Positions 52,160-62,185 of a DNA stretch of 64,000 nt are shown piece by piece. The translations under genes and the position numbers were made by a program. The stretch lies in the NCBI RefSeq assembly GCF_002866825.1, contig NZ_PKUS01000011.1, forward strand, positions 88,027 through 152,026, written 5' to 3'. Each line of letters opens with the position of its first letter. The stretch's first letter is position 1. The stretch comes from Pseudohalioglobus lutimaris. Its GTDB lineage: Bacteria > Pseudomonadota > Gammaproteobacteria > Pseudomonadales > Halieaceae. The notes beneath the pieces are model-generated. The model did no database searches, was not told the DNA's origin, and saw nothing but the letters and a program-made list of their open reading frames with translations.

Positions 52160-53071
52160 ATGCGCCAGCGTGCATGGCTGCTGGATGCCTCCATTTATAT
52201 TTTTCGCGCCTGGTTTTCGCTGCCCGACCGCTGGCATACCGCTGATGGCATGCCGCTTAACGCCGTTTATGGCTATGCTGGTTTCCTCTGCGACTTCATC
52301 GCGCAGACACGCAAGGGCGACTGGGTGACGGCAGCGTTTGATGAAAGTCTTGGCACCGGCTTTCGTCATCAGCTTTACCCACTCTACAAGTCCAGCCGGG
52401 AACTGCCAGACGCGGCGCTTGCTTTCCAGTTGCGGACCTGTCGCCGGTTGACAGAATTGAGCGGCGTCAGTTGCTACGGTGGGCCAGGGTACGAGGCCGA
52501 CGATTATCTCGCCAGTCTCGCTGCCCTGGCAAAAGCGCGAGACCTTCCGGTCACGGTGCTCACGCGGGACAAAGACCTGGGTCAGCTGCTACAGGACGAC
52601 CAGGACAGCTGGTGGGACTTCGCGGCAGACCAGCGACTGGACATAGTTGCCTTCACCGAACGATTTGGCGTGCGCCCTGACCAGTTCGCCGATTATCTGG
52701 CTCTGGTCGGTGACCGTATCGATGATATCCCGGGCGTACCCGGGGTCGGACCCAGGACCGCAGCGCTTCTGCTCCAGCACTTCGGCGATATAGAGACACT
52801 CTGGCGCCAACTGGACAGCGTAGCTGGGATACCGGTGCGCGGGGCTGCAAAGTTGGCGGACAAACTGTCGGCGCACAGGGAGCAGATTCACCTGTCCCGT
52901 CAGCTGGCGACACTGGAGGCGGCTATACCCGCAATGGCGCCCGCACAGCCGTTCGCGCCCGGTCCACAGGCAAGCGAGCAGGTCATTGCCTACCTGGAAG
53001 CGCTGAACATCAAAGGACCACTGCTACAGCGCTGGCGGCGGCTGCAAGGTGAGATGGCATGCGCGTCGTAG
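52160..53071 (+). CDS. 5'-3' exonuclease, PIN/H3TH family (ExoIX-like)
   Basis: 303 residues with a PIN-like nuclease core: an N-terminal LLDASIYIFRAWF acid, YEADDYLASL and TRDKDLGQLL acidic clusters and the helix-3-turn-helix GDRIDDIPGVPGVGPRTAALLL. It is longer than E. coli Xni but lacks a polymerase domain. Flap or 5'-nuclease activity in replication or repair is inferred from the fold. It starts 2 bp after epmC and overlaps pdxB by 13 bases. Confidence 0.85.
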   Translation: MRQRAWLLDASIYIFRAWFSLPDRWHTADGMPLNAVYGYAGFLCDFIAQTRKGDWVTAAFDESLGTGFRHQLYPLYKSSRELPDAALAFQLRTCRRLTELSGVSCYGGPGYEADDYLASLAALAKARDLPVTVLTRDKDLGQLLQDDQDSWWDFAADQRLDIVAFTERFGVRPDQFADYLALVGDRIDDIPGVPGVGPRTAALLLQHFGDIETLWRQLDSVAGIPVRGAAKLADKLSAHREQIHLSRQLATLEAAIPAMAPAQPFAPGPQASEQVIAYLEALNIKGPLLQRWRRLQGEMACAS

Positions 53072-54213
53072 CGGATGAAAACATACCTGCGGTGGAGGCG
53101 CTGCTGGCTGATCAGGTTACGGTGCGGCGACTGCCGGGCAGGGATATCCGGCGCGGCCACCTGGTTGACGCAGATGCCTTGTTGGTGCGCTCGGTGACCC
53201 GGGTGGACGCCGCTTTGCTGCAGGGCACATCCGTCAAGTTTGTGGGAACAGCCACAGCAGGTACCGACCATATCGATCAAGCATGGCTGGACACGGCGGG
53301 GATCCGCTTCGTTAATGCGCCGGGCGCGAATGCCAACTCCGTCGTCGAGTACGTGCTCTGCGCTATCGCTGAAGTCGATGACTATCTGGAGCGATTGCTT
53401 GCGGGCGCCCGTGTGGGTATCGTCGGTTATGGTCATGTGGGCAAAGCCCTGGCAGCGCGTTTTGACGCACTGGGAATACAGCACCTTGCATATGATCCAT
53501 GGCTTGATGCGGGCGAAATCGCCTCGTTGGCGCCGCTGGATGATGTGCTGCGCTGCGAGGTGATCTGCCTGCATGCGGAGCTGACTCGACGGCAGCCCTG
53601 GCCCAGTTACCATTTGTTGGATCAGCAGCGCCTTGCGCAACTGCAGCAAACACAGCTGTTGATCAATGCCAGCCGTGGTGCCGTGGTCGATAACGCAGCA
53701 CTGCTGTGCAGGTTGAGGGCACCCGGTGCGCCCCAGGTGCTACTCGATGTGTGGGAAGGGGAGCCGTATATCCGCGCTGACCTGCTGCAGCAGGTGCGCC
53801 TGGGAACCGCCCATATCGCCGGCTACAGTCTGGACGGCAAGGTACTGGCAACGCGCATGCTCTGTGAGGCGCTCGCCACACAGAATCCAGCGCTGGCAGT
53901 GCAGGATATAGACCCGCTGTCACCACTTCCACTCCTGGAGATTGAGGCTGGAAGCGGCCCTGCCGATGCATTGCGCCATTTGCTCGCCGCCAGTTACGCC
54001 ATTGGCGACGATGACAAACTGCTGCGGGAGGCTATCCTGGACATTGACTCCTCTGCCGCGGGCGATAACTTCGACAGTTTGCGTAAACACTATGCCAGGC
54101 GCCGTGAGTTGGCCGGCCGCACGGTGGCGCTCACCGCGCAGACGAAAAGCTTTAGTACGCTGGTGGCCGCTCTCGGTTGCATAGCTGTCACCAGGGGAAC
54201 GGAAGATGCCTGA
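53059..54213 (+). CDS. pdxB: Erythronate-4-phosphate dehydrogenase
   Basis: 384 residues, second step of the DXP-dependent pyridoxal phosphate pathway. The D-isomer hydroxyacid dehydrogenase core has VGTATAGTDHID, the NAD motif GIVGYGHVGKALAARF, INASRGAVVDN and HIAGYSLDGK, and the C-terminal PdxB dimerisation region follows. Overlaps both neighbours by a few bases, so translation is coupled. Confidence 0.95.
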   Translation: MRVVADENIPAVEALLADQVTVRRLPGRDIRRGHLVDADALLVRSVTRVDAALLQGTSVKFVGTATAGTDHIDQAWLDTAGIRFVNAPGANANSVVEYVLCAIAEVDDYLERLLAGARVGIVGYGHVGKALAARFDALGIQHLAYDPWLDAGEIASLAPLDDVLRCEVICLHAELTRRQPWPSYHLLDQQRLAQLQQTQLLINASRGAVVDNAALLCRLRAPGAPQVLLDVWEGEPYIRADLLQQVRLGTAHIAGYSLDGKVLATRMLCEALATQNPALAVQDIDPLSPLPLLEIEAGSGPADALRHLLAASYAIGDDDKLLREAILDIDSSAAGDNFDSLRKHYARRRELAGRTVALTAQTKSFSTLVAALGCIAVTRGTEDA

Positions 54214-55357
54214 ACTGAATATTGGCCTGATCATTAACCCGCTGGCCGGGCTGGGCGGCAGTCGCGGACTCAAAGGCAGTGATGGCGATACGCTGCGCCA
54301 GCTGGCTGCGACCATGACTGAGGAAGAACTGCATCGCTCGCAGGACCGGGCAATGCGTGCGCTGGCCCCTTTGACTGACGTACCTGAAGTGCGCTTTACC
54401 ACCTGGTCTGGTGCGATGGGCGCTGACGTGTGCGCCGAGCTGGGGCTCACGTTCGCGGTGCTGGGCGGACCGGGGGAGGGGCTTTCCGGCGCCGCCGACA
54501 CCGTAGCGGCGGCCAGAGCCATATGCGCTTCCGGCGTTGATATATTGTTGTTTGCAGGTGGCGACGGCACTGCCAGAGATATCTTTGATGCGGTGGGCCA
54601 GTCACTGCCCGTGCTGGGCCTGCCGGCGGGGGTGAAAATGCACTCGGGTGTGTTTGCGGTATCGCCGGAGGCCGCGGGAGAATTATTGTTAGAGCTGGCA
54701 CGGGGTGGGCTGGTGGGCTTGCGCAGCCAGGAGGTCCGTGACATTGATGAGGAAGCCTTTCGTCGCGACGTGGTACGCAGTCGCTTCTACGGCGACATGC
54801 TGGTCCCGGGTGAAGGGCGCTTCCTGCAACACACCAAAGTGGGGGGGCGGGAGAGTCAGGAGCTGGTGGCTGCCGAGATCGCCACCTGGATGGCTGAGCA
54901 AATGGACGAGGACACCTGTTATCTGATCGGCCCCGGTTCCACAACGGCAGCGATCATGGACGAGCTGGGTGTGGCCAATACCCTGTTGGGTGTAGACGTG
55001 GTGCGCAACAGGCAGCTACTTTGCGCGGACGCCAATGAGTCGGACCTGCTTGAAGTGCTCGCTGCCAACCTCGGGCCCGCGAGAATAGTAGTCACCGCCA
55101 TTGGTGGCCAGGGGCATATTTTTGGTCGCGGTAACCAGCAGTTGTCGCCGGCGGTGATTCGTGCGGTGGGTGCGGATCGAATTTCAATTGTTGCCGCAAA
55201 ATCAAAAATCACCAGCCTGGAAGGGCGCCCGCTGCTGGTGGACACCAATGATACGGAACTGGATGAAGAACTTTGCGGTTACCACGAGGTCATAACCGGC
55301 TATGACGACCGGATACTCTATCCTGTAGGTCGCATGCCCATTGAGGAGTCAAGATGA
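54206..55357 (+). CDS. ATP-NAD kinase-like protein (AcoX family)
   Basis: 383 residues of the NAD-kinase superfamily: N-terminal [18 protein letters not shown] and the key GGDGTARD (about 113-120), with SVSP-like segments downstream. It is longer than NadK (about 290 residues) and resembles the AcoX-type group, whose substrate is not known to me. No acetoin genes are nearby, so the acetoin link is unlikely here. It overlaps pdxB and msrB, which hints at a cofactor role but does not prove it. Confidence 0.78.
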   Translation: MPELNIGLIINPLAGLGGSRGLKGSDGDTLRQLAATMTEEELHRSQDRAMRALAPLTDVPEVRFTTWSGAMGADVCAELGLTFAVLGGPGEGLSGAADTVAAARAICASGVDILLFAGGDGTARDIFDAVGQSLPVLGLPAGVKMHSGVFAVSPEAAGELLLELARGGLVGLRSQEVRDIDEEAFRRDVVRSRFYGDMLVPGEGRFLQHTKVGGRESQELVAAEIATWMAEQMDEDTCYLIGPGSTTAAIMDELGVANTLLGVDVVRNRQLLCADANESDLLEVLAANLGPARIVVTAIGGQGHIFGRGNQQLSPAVIRAVGADRISIVAAKSKITSLEGRPLLVDTNDTELDEELCGYHEVITGYDDRILYPVGRMPIEESR

Positions 55358-55740
55358 AAGACGATGAACAGTGGCGCGATAAGCTCACGCCAGAGGAATA
55401 TCATGTGTGTCGCGAAAAAGGCACGGAACGGCCTTTTACCGGTGAATACTGGGACACCACAGACGACGGTGTCTACAACTGCCGTTGCTGCGGCGAGGCC
55501 CTTTTCCTTTCCGACACCAAGTTTGACGCCGGTTGCGGTTGGCCCAGTTTCTTCAAGCCCGCGGACTCAAACGTAATTGAAGAGACGGCGGACAATAGCC
55601 TGGGCATGTCGCGCACTGAAATTACCTGCAAGCAATGCGGCTCACACGTGGGTCATGTATTTACCGATGGGCCGGAGCCTACCGGTCTGCGTTACTGCGT
55701 TAACAGCCTTTCGGTAAAGCTGGAGAGGGACGGCGAATAA
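55354..55740 (+). CDS. msrB: Peptide-methionine (R)-S-oxide reductase
   Basis: 128 residues, standard MsrB. Two zinc CxxC pairs (CRCC and CKQC), [14 protein letters not shown] and the catalytic Cys in RYCVNS are all present. Repairs methionine-R-sulfoxide in proteins. Overlaps the preceding gene by 4 bases and converges on xdhC. Confidence 0.97.
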   Translation: MKDDEQWRDKLTPEEYHVCREKGTERPFTGEYWDTTDDGVYNCRCCGEALFLSDTKFDAGCGWPSFFKPADSNVIEETADNSLGMSRTEITCKQCGSHVGHVFTDGPEPTGLRYCVNSLSVKLERDGE

Positions 55741-55743
55741 AGC

Positions 55744-56691
55744 CTAGCGGTTCCTGCGCAAGCCGGTGATTTCAGCCATGATCGCCACGGCTATCTCCAG
55801 CGGGGTTTTACTGCCAATGGGCAGGCCGACGGGAGCGTGCAGCCGCTCGATGTGCGCCTCGGCAACGTCCAGAGCACGCAATCGCTGCAGTCGTTTATCC
55901 GTGGTGCGCTGTGAGCCGAGAGCGCCCACGTACCAGGCTTCGGTTGCCAGTGCCTCCATCAGCGCCATGTCATCGATGCGCGGATCATGGGTGAGCGTGA
56001 TGACGATCGCAAACCGGTCTGCGGCGTGTGCCAGCACAACATCATCCGGCATACCCTGAATCAACTCCACTTCAGGGCCGGGCCACTGGGCCAGCACCTC
56101 TGGCCTGGGGTCAGTCACCATGACCTGGTAATCCATTGCCAGCGCCAGTTCCGCCAGCGATTGTGCCAACTGCCCGGCGCCGACCAGCAACATGCGCATC
56201 TGTGGGCCGAAACACTGACTCAGCGTGTCTTGTGTGACTGAGAGTTCTGTATAGCGCCCCACGGATTTGACTCGGGTTTCGCCACTTTTGATAGACACTG
56301 TACGCAGTAGACAGCGTCGTTCACTCACTGCTGCCGAGGCCTGTTCCAGCCAGTTGCTATCACTTTGCACCAGTGCCTGAACCAGTATGCGCAGCCGGCC
56401 ACCGCAGGGGAGGCCGAAACGTTCGTTTTCTTCCGCCGTCACCCCATAGTCGAGCAGCTGTGGACAACTGGTGTCGATCTCACCATTGCCAAGTCGAGCT
56501 ACCAGGTCCTCCTCCACGCAGCCGCCGGAAAGTGAGCCAGCGGTGTGACCTTGCGCATTGCAGACCAGCATGGAGCCTCTGGGGCGCGGTGAGGCGCCGA
56601 TCGTCTCGACGATAGTGCACAGCCAGGCAGTCTGGTTGCTCTGGCACCATGTAAGGGCTTGTTGGAGTACTGCTTGATCTTGTGTATGCAT
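55744..56691 (-). CDS. XdhC-family molybdoenzyme maturation protein
   Basis: 315 residues. The N-terminal XdhC/CoxI part (RPRGSMLVCNAQGHTAGSLSGGCVEE, with the usual Gly-rich and Cys elements) and a C-terminal Rossmann half (LLVGAGQLAQSLAELA) match proteins that insert sulfurated molybdenum cofactor into xanthine-dehydrogenase-family enzymes. It lies 2 bp after the large subunit gene, which it would mature. Confidence 0.92.
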   Translation of the reverse strand: MHTQDQAVLQQALTWCQSNQTAWLCTIVETIGASPRPRGSMLVCNAQGHTAGSLSGGCVEEDLVARLGNGEIDTSCPQLLDYGVTAEENERFGLPCGGRLRILVQALVQSDSNWLEQASAAVSERRCLLRTVSIKSGETRVKSVGRYTELSVTQDTLSQCFGPQMRMLLVGAGQLAQSLAELALAMDYQVMVTDPRPEVLAQWPGPEVELIQGMPDDVVLAHAADRFAIVITLTHDPRIDDMALMEALATEAWYVGALGSQRTTDKRLQRLRALDVAEAHIERLHAPVGLPIGSKTPLEIAVAIMAEITGLRRNR

Positions 56692-56693
56692 AG

Positions 56694-58937
56694 CTAAACG
56701 TTGAAGTGGCGATTAAAGGGAAAGTCTCGAATGCGCTGGCCGCTGGCGGCAAAGATCGCGTTAGCGATACTGGGCGCGACTGGCGGCACACCGGGCTCGC
56801 CCACGCCCGCAGGTAAAGCGTCGCTGGGGATGATGTGAGATTTGATTACCGCGGGCGTCTGGTTGATACGGGCCACGGGGTAATCGTGGAAATTTGATTG
56901 CACGGCAGCACCGCGCTTGAAGTCGATATTGCCCATCATTGCCAGGCTGAGCCCAAAGATCATTGCCCCCTCAATCTGTGCATGCACCCGGTCAGGGTTG
57001 ACCACGGTGCCGGCATCGATAACGCAGTGCATTTCGGTAACGGTAAGCCGACCCTCTACGATCTTCACCTTGCTGGCCACCGCTACATAACTGAGAAAAC
57101 TGCGGGCGGCGCTGATTCCCCAACCCTCTCCCTCGGGAAGGGCCTCACCCCAGGGAATACTGTCCCGCAACTGACGGATGACGCCCTTTAATCTGGCGGT
57201 GTCGTAGGGGTATTCCTTGAGACTACGGCCATAGTTCCCAAACTTGAAGCCTTCCGGGGCAAAATCCAGGTGACGATCCTCGCCAATAGTGTCCAGCCAG
57301 AATTCGACGCTGTCGCGGCCTGCCGCGTGGGCAAGCTCGTCCATGAAGCAGCCTACACCAATCGCATAGGGAATATTGAAAACGGAGCGCAGCCAGCCAA
57401 TACGCACCTGGGTCTCGGCTACATGGCTCTCGAGTCGTAAATTGGGAACACTGAAGGGGATGCTGCCGAAGGTCATGTTCAGTGCGCCGTCATCCTGGAT
57501 GTTGGCGTCTCTATCAAAGGTCGACCTGATGGGAGGGGTTGCTTCCCTCGCCAGCCAGGCGGTTAGTGCGCCGTCCTGGTCAAGCCCACCCTGGTAATAT
57601 TGAGCAGAACAGGAATGGTAATAATCGTGTTCGACATCGTCCTCACGGCTCCATACCACCTGCACAGGTTTGCCGCTGGCCCTCGCCAGCAGCGCGGCCT
57701 CCACACTGTAGTCCGGCTTGGATTTACGGCCGAAGCCGCCACCCAGAAGTGTGACGTGTACCTTGACCCTGGAAACATCGAGATCCAGAGCCTCTGCAAC
57801 GGCACGTTGTGTCGCCTGTGGCGTTTGGGTACAGGCCCAGACCTCGCAAATATCGTCGTGGATATGGGCCGTTGCCACTGGTGGCTCCATGGGCGCATGG
57901 GCGAGATAGGGCGTGCGGTAGTTCGCTTCAACGGTTTTCGCGGCACTGGCCAGCGCCTTGTCTGTGTCACCGCGTTCGCGCGCCACCTTGCCGGGGCCGG
58001 AGCTCACCCGCTCTGCAAGCGTATCCAGATAGCGCTCGGAGTCGAAAGTGGCGTGCTGACCGCCGTTCCACTGCACGTCAAGCGAGTCTCTGGCAGAGAG
58101 GGCTGTGTAAGTATCGGTCGCCAGCACGGCGACACCTTCAAGCGCGTGAAAGGAGGAGGGCAGCGCTGTGCCGCCGATCTTGACCACCTTTACCACACCA
58201 GGAAGCTTCAGGGCGGCGGCTTCATTGTAGGATTTGACTTTGCCCTGTAGCGTGGGTGTACGCTCAATGCTGGCGAAGAGCATGTCGGGGATACGGACAT
58301 CTGCACCGTATGTGGTGTTCCCACTGCACATGTCGTCCAGATCAACAATTGGCACACTTTTGCCGATGTAGCGGAATTCGGACGGGTCCTTCAGTGTCAG
58401 CGTATTCAGGTCGGGCAGGGGCAGCGTTGCCGCGGCCGTGGCCAGTTCGCCAAAACCCATTGAGCGGCCATCCCTATGATGAACCCTGTGTTGTTGCGCA
58501 GAAACATCGCGGACGTCGGCAGCCCAGGTGTTTGCCGCGGCCTGCCTGAGCATGGCCTGTGCCGCAGAACCCATCTGGCGCATAACCTGGTAGAAGTTAC
58601 GTATAGAGCGCGACCCGTCAGTATTCTGACTGCCATAATCGGCGTTGGCCAGACCCTGTATCACATGCACCCTGGTCCAGTCCGCTTCCATCTCATCGGC
58701 GACGACTTGCGGCAGACTGGTACGAATTCCGGTACCCATCTCTGAACGGTGAGCGATAATCTCAACGGTGCCGTCGGTTTTAAGGCTGACAAAGAGATTG
58801 AGGGGCGCACCCTCAGCTTCGTCCAGCACACTGGCGAGTACGGTGCCTGGAATGCTGCCCATGAGTACGAGGCCACTGCTGGCCACGCCCGTCAGAGCCA
58901 GGAAGCGACGACGCGACAGGGTGGTTATAGTGTTCAT
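56694..58937 (-). CDS. Molybdenum hydroxylase large subunit, IorB-like
   Basis: 747 residues of the xanthine-dehydrogenase/aldehyde-oxidase family in the isoquinoline 1-oxidoreductase (IorB) style. A twin-arginine signal ([10 protein letters not shown]) indicates export as a folded protein. Mo-cofactor motifs include [15 protein letters not shown] and the C-terminal [17 protein letters not shown] with the catalytic Glu. The MNTITTL start has GGAG spaced correctly; an earlier start is rejected. It pairs with the 2Fe-2S subunit upstream (4-base overlap) and XdhC downstream. No FAD subunit is present, so electrons probably go to a periplasmic or membrane carrier. Substrate not predictable. Confidence 0.9.
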   Translation of the reverse strand: MNTITTLSRRRFLALTGVASSGLVLMGSIPGTVLASVLDEAEGAPLNLFVSLKTDGTVEIIAHRSEMGTGIRTSLPQVVADEMEADWTRVHVIQGLANADYGSQNTDGSRSIRNFYQVMRQMGSAAQAMLRQAAANTWAADVRDVSAQQHRVHHRDGRSMGFGELATAAATLPLPDLNTLTLKDPSEFRYIGKSVPIVDLDDMCSGNTTYGADVRIPDMLFASIERTPTLQGKVKSYNEAAALKLPGVVKVVKIGGTALPSSFHALEGVAVLATDTYTALSARDSLDVQWNGGQHATFDSERYLDTLAERVSSGPGKVARERGDTDKALASAAKTVEANYRTPYLAHAPMEPPVATAHIHDDICEVWACTQTPQATQRAVAEALDLDVSRVKVHVTLLGGGFGRKSKPDYSVEAALLARASGKPVQVVWSREDDVEHDYYHSCSAQYYQGGLDQDGALTAWLAREATPPIRSTFDRDANIQDDGALNMTFGSIPFSVPNLRLESHVAETQVRIGWLRSVFNIPYAIGVGCFMDELAHAAGRDSVEFWLDTIGEDRHLDFAPEGFKFGNYGRSLKEYPYDTARLKGVIRQLRDSIPWGEALPEGEGWGISAARSFLSYVAVASKVKIVEGRLTVTEMHCVIDAGTVVNPDRVHAQIEGAMIFGLSLAMMGNIDFKRGAAVQSNFHDYPVARINQTPAVIKSHIIPSDALPAGVGEPGVPPVAPSIANAIFAASGQRIRDFPFNRHFNV

Positions 58938-59395
58938 TTCTTCTCCGCTGACTGGCCACTGGCATCGCGAATGGCTTCGCGTATGCGTGGATAGGTACCG
59001 CACCTGCAGATATTGCCAGACATGGCCGTGTCTATTTCGGCTGGGGTCGGTTGCTGGTTATTGGCCAGCAGAGCGGCTGCGGACATGATCTGGCCCGACT
59101 GGCAGTAGCCACACTGGGGGACATTATGTTGCTTCCAGGCGCGTTGTACGGGGTGACTGGCATCTTCGGACAGGCCCTCAATGGTCACCACTTTTTTGCC
59201 ATGCAAAGCGGAGACCGGCGTCTGGCAGGAGCGAACCGGTTGGCCGTCCAGATGCACGGTGCAGGCACCACACAGTCCCTTGCCGCAGCCGTACTTGGTG
59301 CCTGTTAGTTGCAGGTGGTCGCGCAGCGCCCAGAGCAGGGGGAGTTGCGGAGAAATGTCGATTTCGTAGGCCAGGCCATTGATATCCAGTTGCAT
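58934..59395 (-). CDS. 2Fe-2S small subunit, IorA-like
   Basis: 153 residues with the two [2Fe-2S] sites of the family: the plant-type site ([17 protein letters not shown] plus a later Cys) and the [10 protein letters not shown] / GNICRCGTY pair. It would pass electrons from the Mo site to an acceptor. It has no signal peptide of its own, so it is probably carried by the Tat-exported large subunit, as is known for this family. It overlaps the large subunit gene by 4 bases. Confidence 0.93.
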   Translation of the reverse strand: MQLDINGLAYEIDISPQLPLLWALRDHLQLTGTKYGCGKGLCGACTVHLDGQPVRSCQTPVSALHGKKVVTIEGLSEDASHPVQRAWKQHNVPQCGYCQSGQIMSAAALLANNQQPTPAEIDTAMSGNICRCGTYPRIREAIRDASGQSAEKK

Positions 59396-59427
59396 GTGGA
59401 TTGATTTCCTATGCGGTAATTGGGCTT

Positions 59428-60489
59428 CTATTGAGATTGCAGGCGATACTCATCAAGCAACGGCGCGACCAGCGCACTGGCGTAGCTTTTTTCACCGCCC
59501 ATGTCTGCGGCCAGGCCGACCTCGAGAAATTTCTTCTCCAGAATAATAGCAAAACGCACCACGTTAAACAGGTCGTAGTAGAGACTGTTTTCTGTGGATA
59601 GCCCCGTCAATGCCTGCCATTGCTGATACAGTTCGGGGCGGTCCGGCAACCCGCTCAAGCGCTTTACCCCCAGGCCGACGCTGTTGGCATAGTCAACCCA
59701 GTACCACCATGACAAGTCCATGAGCGGATCGCACAGACTGGCCATCTCCCAGTCAATGACCGCAGCCGGTTGCAGGTCTTTCCAGATTACATTGCCCACC
59801 CGTGCGTCACCCCAGCAAAGTCGCACAGAGCCGGATTCAGGGGCGTTTGCTTTGACACATTCGAGGCCTTCCAGGACTATCGGTGCAAGGCTTGTTGCAA
59901 CGTTGTCGTCGGCAATTGCGGCGAACTTGTCGATTTCATGCTGCAAGATTGATTGCCCATCAACTGAGCGCGGCAAGGATGGCGTATCGTAGGCAGACAT
60001 ATCAATGGAGTGTATCTGTGCGAGTACCTCCAACCCATTGCGCCACATTTGCGAACGCTGCTGTGCACTGAGCTCTGTCACCCAACTGCCGAACGCATAG
60101 GGAGGGTTGTCACTGGGGATCAGGCCGTCGGTGAAGTGCATTACGTAGAAGTCGCAACCGACCAGTGTCGTATCCGGTTCGTAGGCCACCAGCTCCGGCA
60201 CCGGCACACCGTTTGCTCCCGCGATTTCCATCAAACGATATTGCAGCATCAGGTCGTAGTCGGCGAACAGTGGGTTGTTCAAGGGTTTCATGCGGCAGAC
60301 GAAGCGCATTGGTTGTCCGTCTACTTTGGCGTTGAGTAGCAGCGTCACGCTGCTTTCACCGCTTTCCTCAGGGAATGTCAGTTCGTTGAGGTGTACCTGT
60401 GCAGCACCCGGCAACTTCTCCGGCAGCCAATTCTCCAGCTTCTGGCGTATGCTCTCCAGATCACCAATTTCTTTTCTGGCCACAATCAC
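59428..60489 (-). CDS. APH-family phosphotransferase
   Basis: 353 residues of the aminoglycoside phosphotransferase/choline-kinase fold. The catalytic Brenner motif reads [13 protein letters not shown], with Trp in place of the usual His before GD; IDWE supplies the Mg-binding Asp. The group is common beside acyl-CoA and steroid or terpenoid catabolism genes in marine bacteria and is not an antibiotic-resistance enzyme by context. It lies just upstream of the molybdenum enzyme on the same strand. Substrate unknown. Confidence 0.8.
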   Translation of the reverse strand: MIVARKEIGDLESIRQKLENWLPEKLPGAAQVHLNELTFPEESGESSVTLLLNAKVDGQPMRFVCRMKPLNNPLFADYDLMLQYRLMEIAGANGVPVPELVAYEPDTTLVGCDFYVMHFTDGLIPSDNPPYAFGSWVTELSAQQRSQMWRNGLEVLAQIHSIDMSAYDTPSLPRSVDGQSILQHEIDKFAAIADDNVATSLAPIVLEGLECVKANAPESGSVRLCWGDARVGNVIWKDLQPAAVIDWEMASLCDPLMDLSWWYWVDYANSVGLGVKRLSGLPDRPELYQQWQALTGLSTENSLYYDLFNVVRFAIILEKKFLEVGLAADMGGEKSYASALVAPLLDEYRLQSQ

Positions 60490-60670
60490 TGCTCCCTATT
60501 GCCGCTTTCAGGCCTGTCGCGGCGTTCTATCGTTCTATGCCCTGACTGACTAACATGGCAAAGCCCGGCTATTGTCGTCAATAGGTAAACACCTGAGCCG
60601 TAGCGCGATACATGGTAATAGCCGCTGCGAGGATGGAGGTTTTGGAGGGTAGGGCTGCATAGCGGTCGAG

Positions 60671-60746
60671 TGGCGTCCCCTAGGGGGTTCGAACCCCTGT
60701 TACCGCCGTGAAAGGGCGGTGTCCTAGGCCACTAGACGAAGGGGAC
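60671..60746 (-). tRNA. tRNA-Glu (TTC)
   Basis: 76 nt including encoded CCA; acceptor GTCCCC with GGGGAC, anticodon loop CTTTCAC giving TTC, and a GGTTCGAAC T-loop. The sequence is nearly the E. coli tRNA-Glu. A strong promoter lies just upstream. Confidence 0.98.
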
Positions 60747-60771
60747 ATTTGGACTCAATCGAGAGGCGCGA

Positions 60772-60800
60772 AGTTTATTGGCCTCAAATGGGTCCGTCAA
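60772..60800 (-). promoter_or_regulatory. Sigma-70 promoter of tRNA-Glu
   Basis: TTGACG, 17-bp spacer, TAAACT, then a GC-rich discriminator (TCGCGCC) typical of growth-rate-controlled stable-RNA promoters. It ends 25 bp before the tRNA. Confidence 0.8.
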
Positions 60801-60813
60801 GCGCGGGCCCGAA

Positions 60814-61197
60814 CTACTGTACCGACCTGAGACTGGATCGCGCCTGATGGATGTCGAGTACCTTGCCCTGTGCAGCAGCATCATGACGCAACTCGTCCAA
60901 TTGTTGCCATGTGGCGATTTCGTCGTCTGGCATGTAATGCAGGCATTCGCCGCCCAGAAACCAGAGAATTTCCCTGGGGAAAGTTGGTGCAAAGTCGGGG
61001 TAGGTGACAAATAGCCGGGACACCAGGGCGGGGCCATCGACGTACAGGTCACCCGCTTCTGAGGCGAGCTTGCTAAAGCTTCTGGCAAGCTCACGCAGGC
61101 TGTCATCCTCGGGCAGGTGCTCGGTGCGAGTAGCAAATGTTGTTGCGAAGTCGCCCAGCAAGTCGCGGCAATAGCGGGCGTATTGTGCATCATCCAT
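60814..61197 (-). CDS. PA2817-family protein
   Basis: 127 residues resembling PA2817-type proteins of pseudomonads and relatives: an N-terminal helical stretch, then the conserved RLFVTYPDFAPTFPREILWFLGGECLHYMPDDEI region, whose LGGECLHYMPDDEI core is distinctive. No known function. It diverges from the ABC exporter genes, and the tRNA-Glu promoter begins 14 bp after its stop. Confidence 0.7.
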   Translation of the reverse strand: MDDAQYARYCRDLLGDFATTFATRTEHLPEDDSLRELARSFSKLASEAGDLYVDGPALVSRLFVTYPDFAPTFPREILWFLGGECLHYMPDDEIATWQQLDELRHDAAAQGKVLDIHQARSSLRSVQ

Positions 61198-61267
61198 AGA
61201 GATTATCGTCTGCTGGCAGGTTAGCGGTTACAATAGCGCCCTTTTCTCAAGCGCCAGACCAGACCAG

Positions 61268-62185
61268 ATGATACCAGCACTCACAATCGAACGCCTCAGC
61301 AAGGTGTACGACAATGGATTCGAGGCTCTCAAGGGCATCAGCCTGACCGTTGAACAGGGCGACTTTTACGCCCTGCTAGGTCCCAATGGGGCCGGCAAAT
61401 CGACGACAATTGGCATTATATGCTCGTTGGTGAGCAAGAGCGGGGGCCGGGTGCAGGTATTTGATGCGGATATCGACGAGGACTTCCCGGCGGCGAAGAA
61501 AACTATCGGCATAGTACCCCAGGAATTCAACTTCAATATGTTCGAGACCGTGTCCGATATCGTGGTCAACCAGGGCGGTTATTACGGCATGCCGGTTGAG
61601 CTTTCCCGCGAACGGGCCGAGAAGTATCTTAAGGAACTGGGTCTCTGGGACAAGCGCAATGTGACATCGCGAACTCTCTCTGGTGGCATGAAGCGCAGGC
61701 TGATGATTGCCAGGGCATTGGTTCACGAGCCCAGGCTGCTGATTCTCGACGAACCCACTGCGGGTGTGGACATCGAGATGCGCCGCTCGATGTGGGACTT
61801 TCTGCAGCAGATCAATGCTGAGGGCACCACCATCATTCTCACCACGCATTACCTGGAGGAGGCCGAGGCGCTGTGCCGCCATATCGGGATTATCAATCAC
61901 GGTGAAATTGTGGAAAATACCTCCATGCGCGAACTGCTTCGACGCCTGCACCGCGAAGTATTTATCCTCGACACAGAGGATACCCTGCCTGAAGTGATCA
62001 GTATCGCGGACTTCACCTGCCGCAGGCTGGATGAGCACAGTGTTGAAGTCGAGGTACAAAAAGGGCAGCACATTAACGATGTGTTCGCAGCGCTGGATGC
62101 ACAGGGAGTGCGTATCAACAGCATGCGCAATCGCGCCAACCGCCTGGAAGAGATGTTCGTCAACCTGGTGGAGGGCGTCGCATGA
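61268..62185 (+). CDS. ABC transporter ATP-binding protein, YadG-like
   Basis: 305 residues: Walker A LLGPNGAGKSTT (about 37-48), Q-loop EFNF, signature LSGGMKRR, Walker B LLILDEPTAGVD and the switch His in TTHYLEEAE. Full length for the YadG type that pairs with a YadH permease, as here (4-base overlap). Substrate of YadGH is not known; related drug- and polysaccharide-export systems exist. Confidence 0.9.
   Translation: MIPALTIERLSKVYDNGFEALKGISLTVEQGDFYALLGPNGAGKSTTIGIICSLVSKSGGRVQVFDADIDEDFPAAKKTIGIVPQEFNFNMFETVSDIVVNQGGYYGMPVELSRERAEKYLKELGLWDKRNVTSRTLSGGMKRRLMIARALVHEPRLLILDEPTAGVDIEMRRSMWDFLQQINAEGTTIILTTHYLEEAEALCRHIGIINHGEIVENTSMRELLRRLHREVFILDTEDTLPEVISIADFTCRRLDEHSVEVEVQKGQHINDVFAALDAQGVRINSMRNRANRLEEMFVNLVEGVA

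Noticed and set aside
53920..54744. Minus-strand frame opposite pdxB and the NAD-kinase-like gene
   Set aside because: Low-complexity Ser/Pro translation spanning two real genes on the other strand.
59428..60489. Aminoglycoside-resistance gene
   Set aside because: The fold is APH-like, but the catalytic loop is altered and the context is catabolic, so resistance is not supported.
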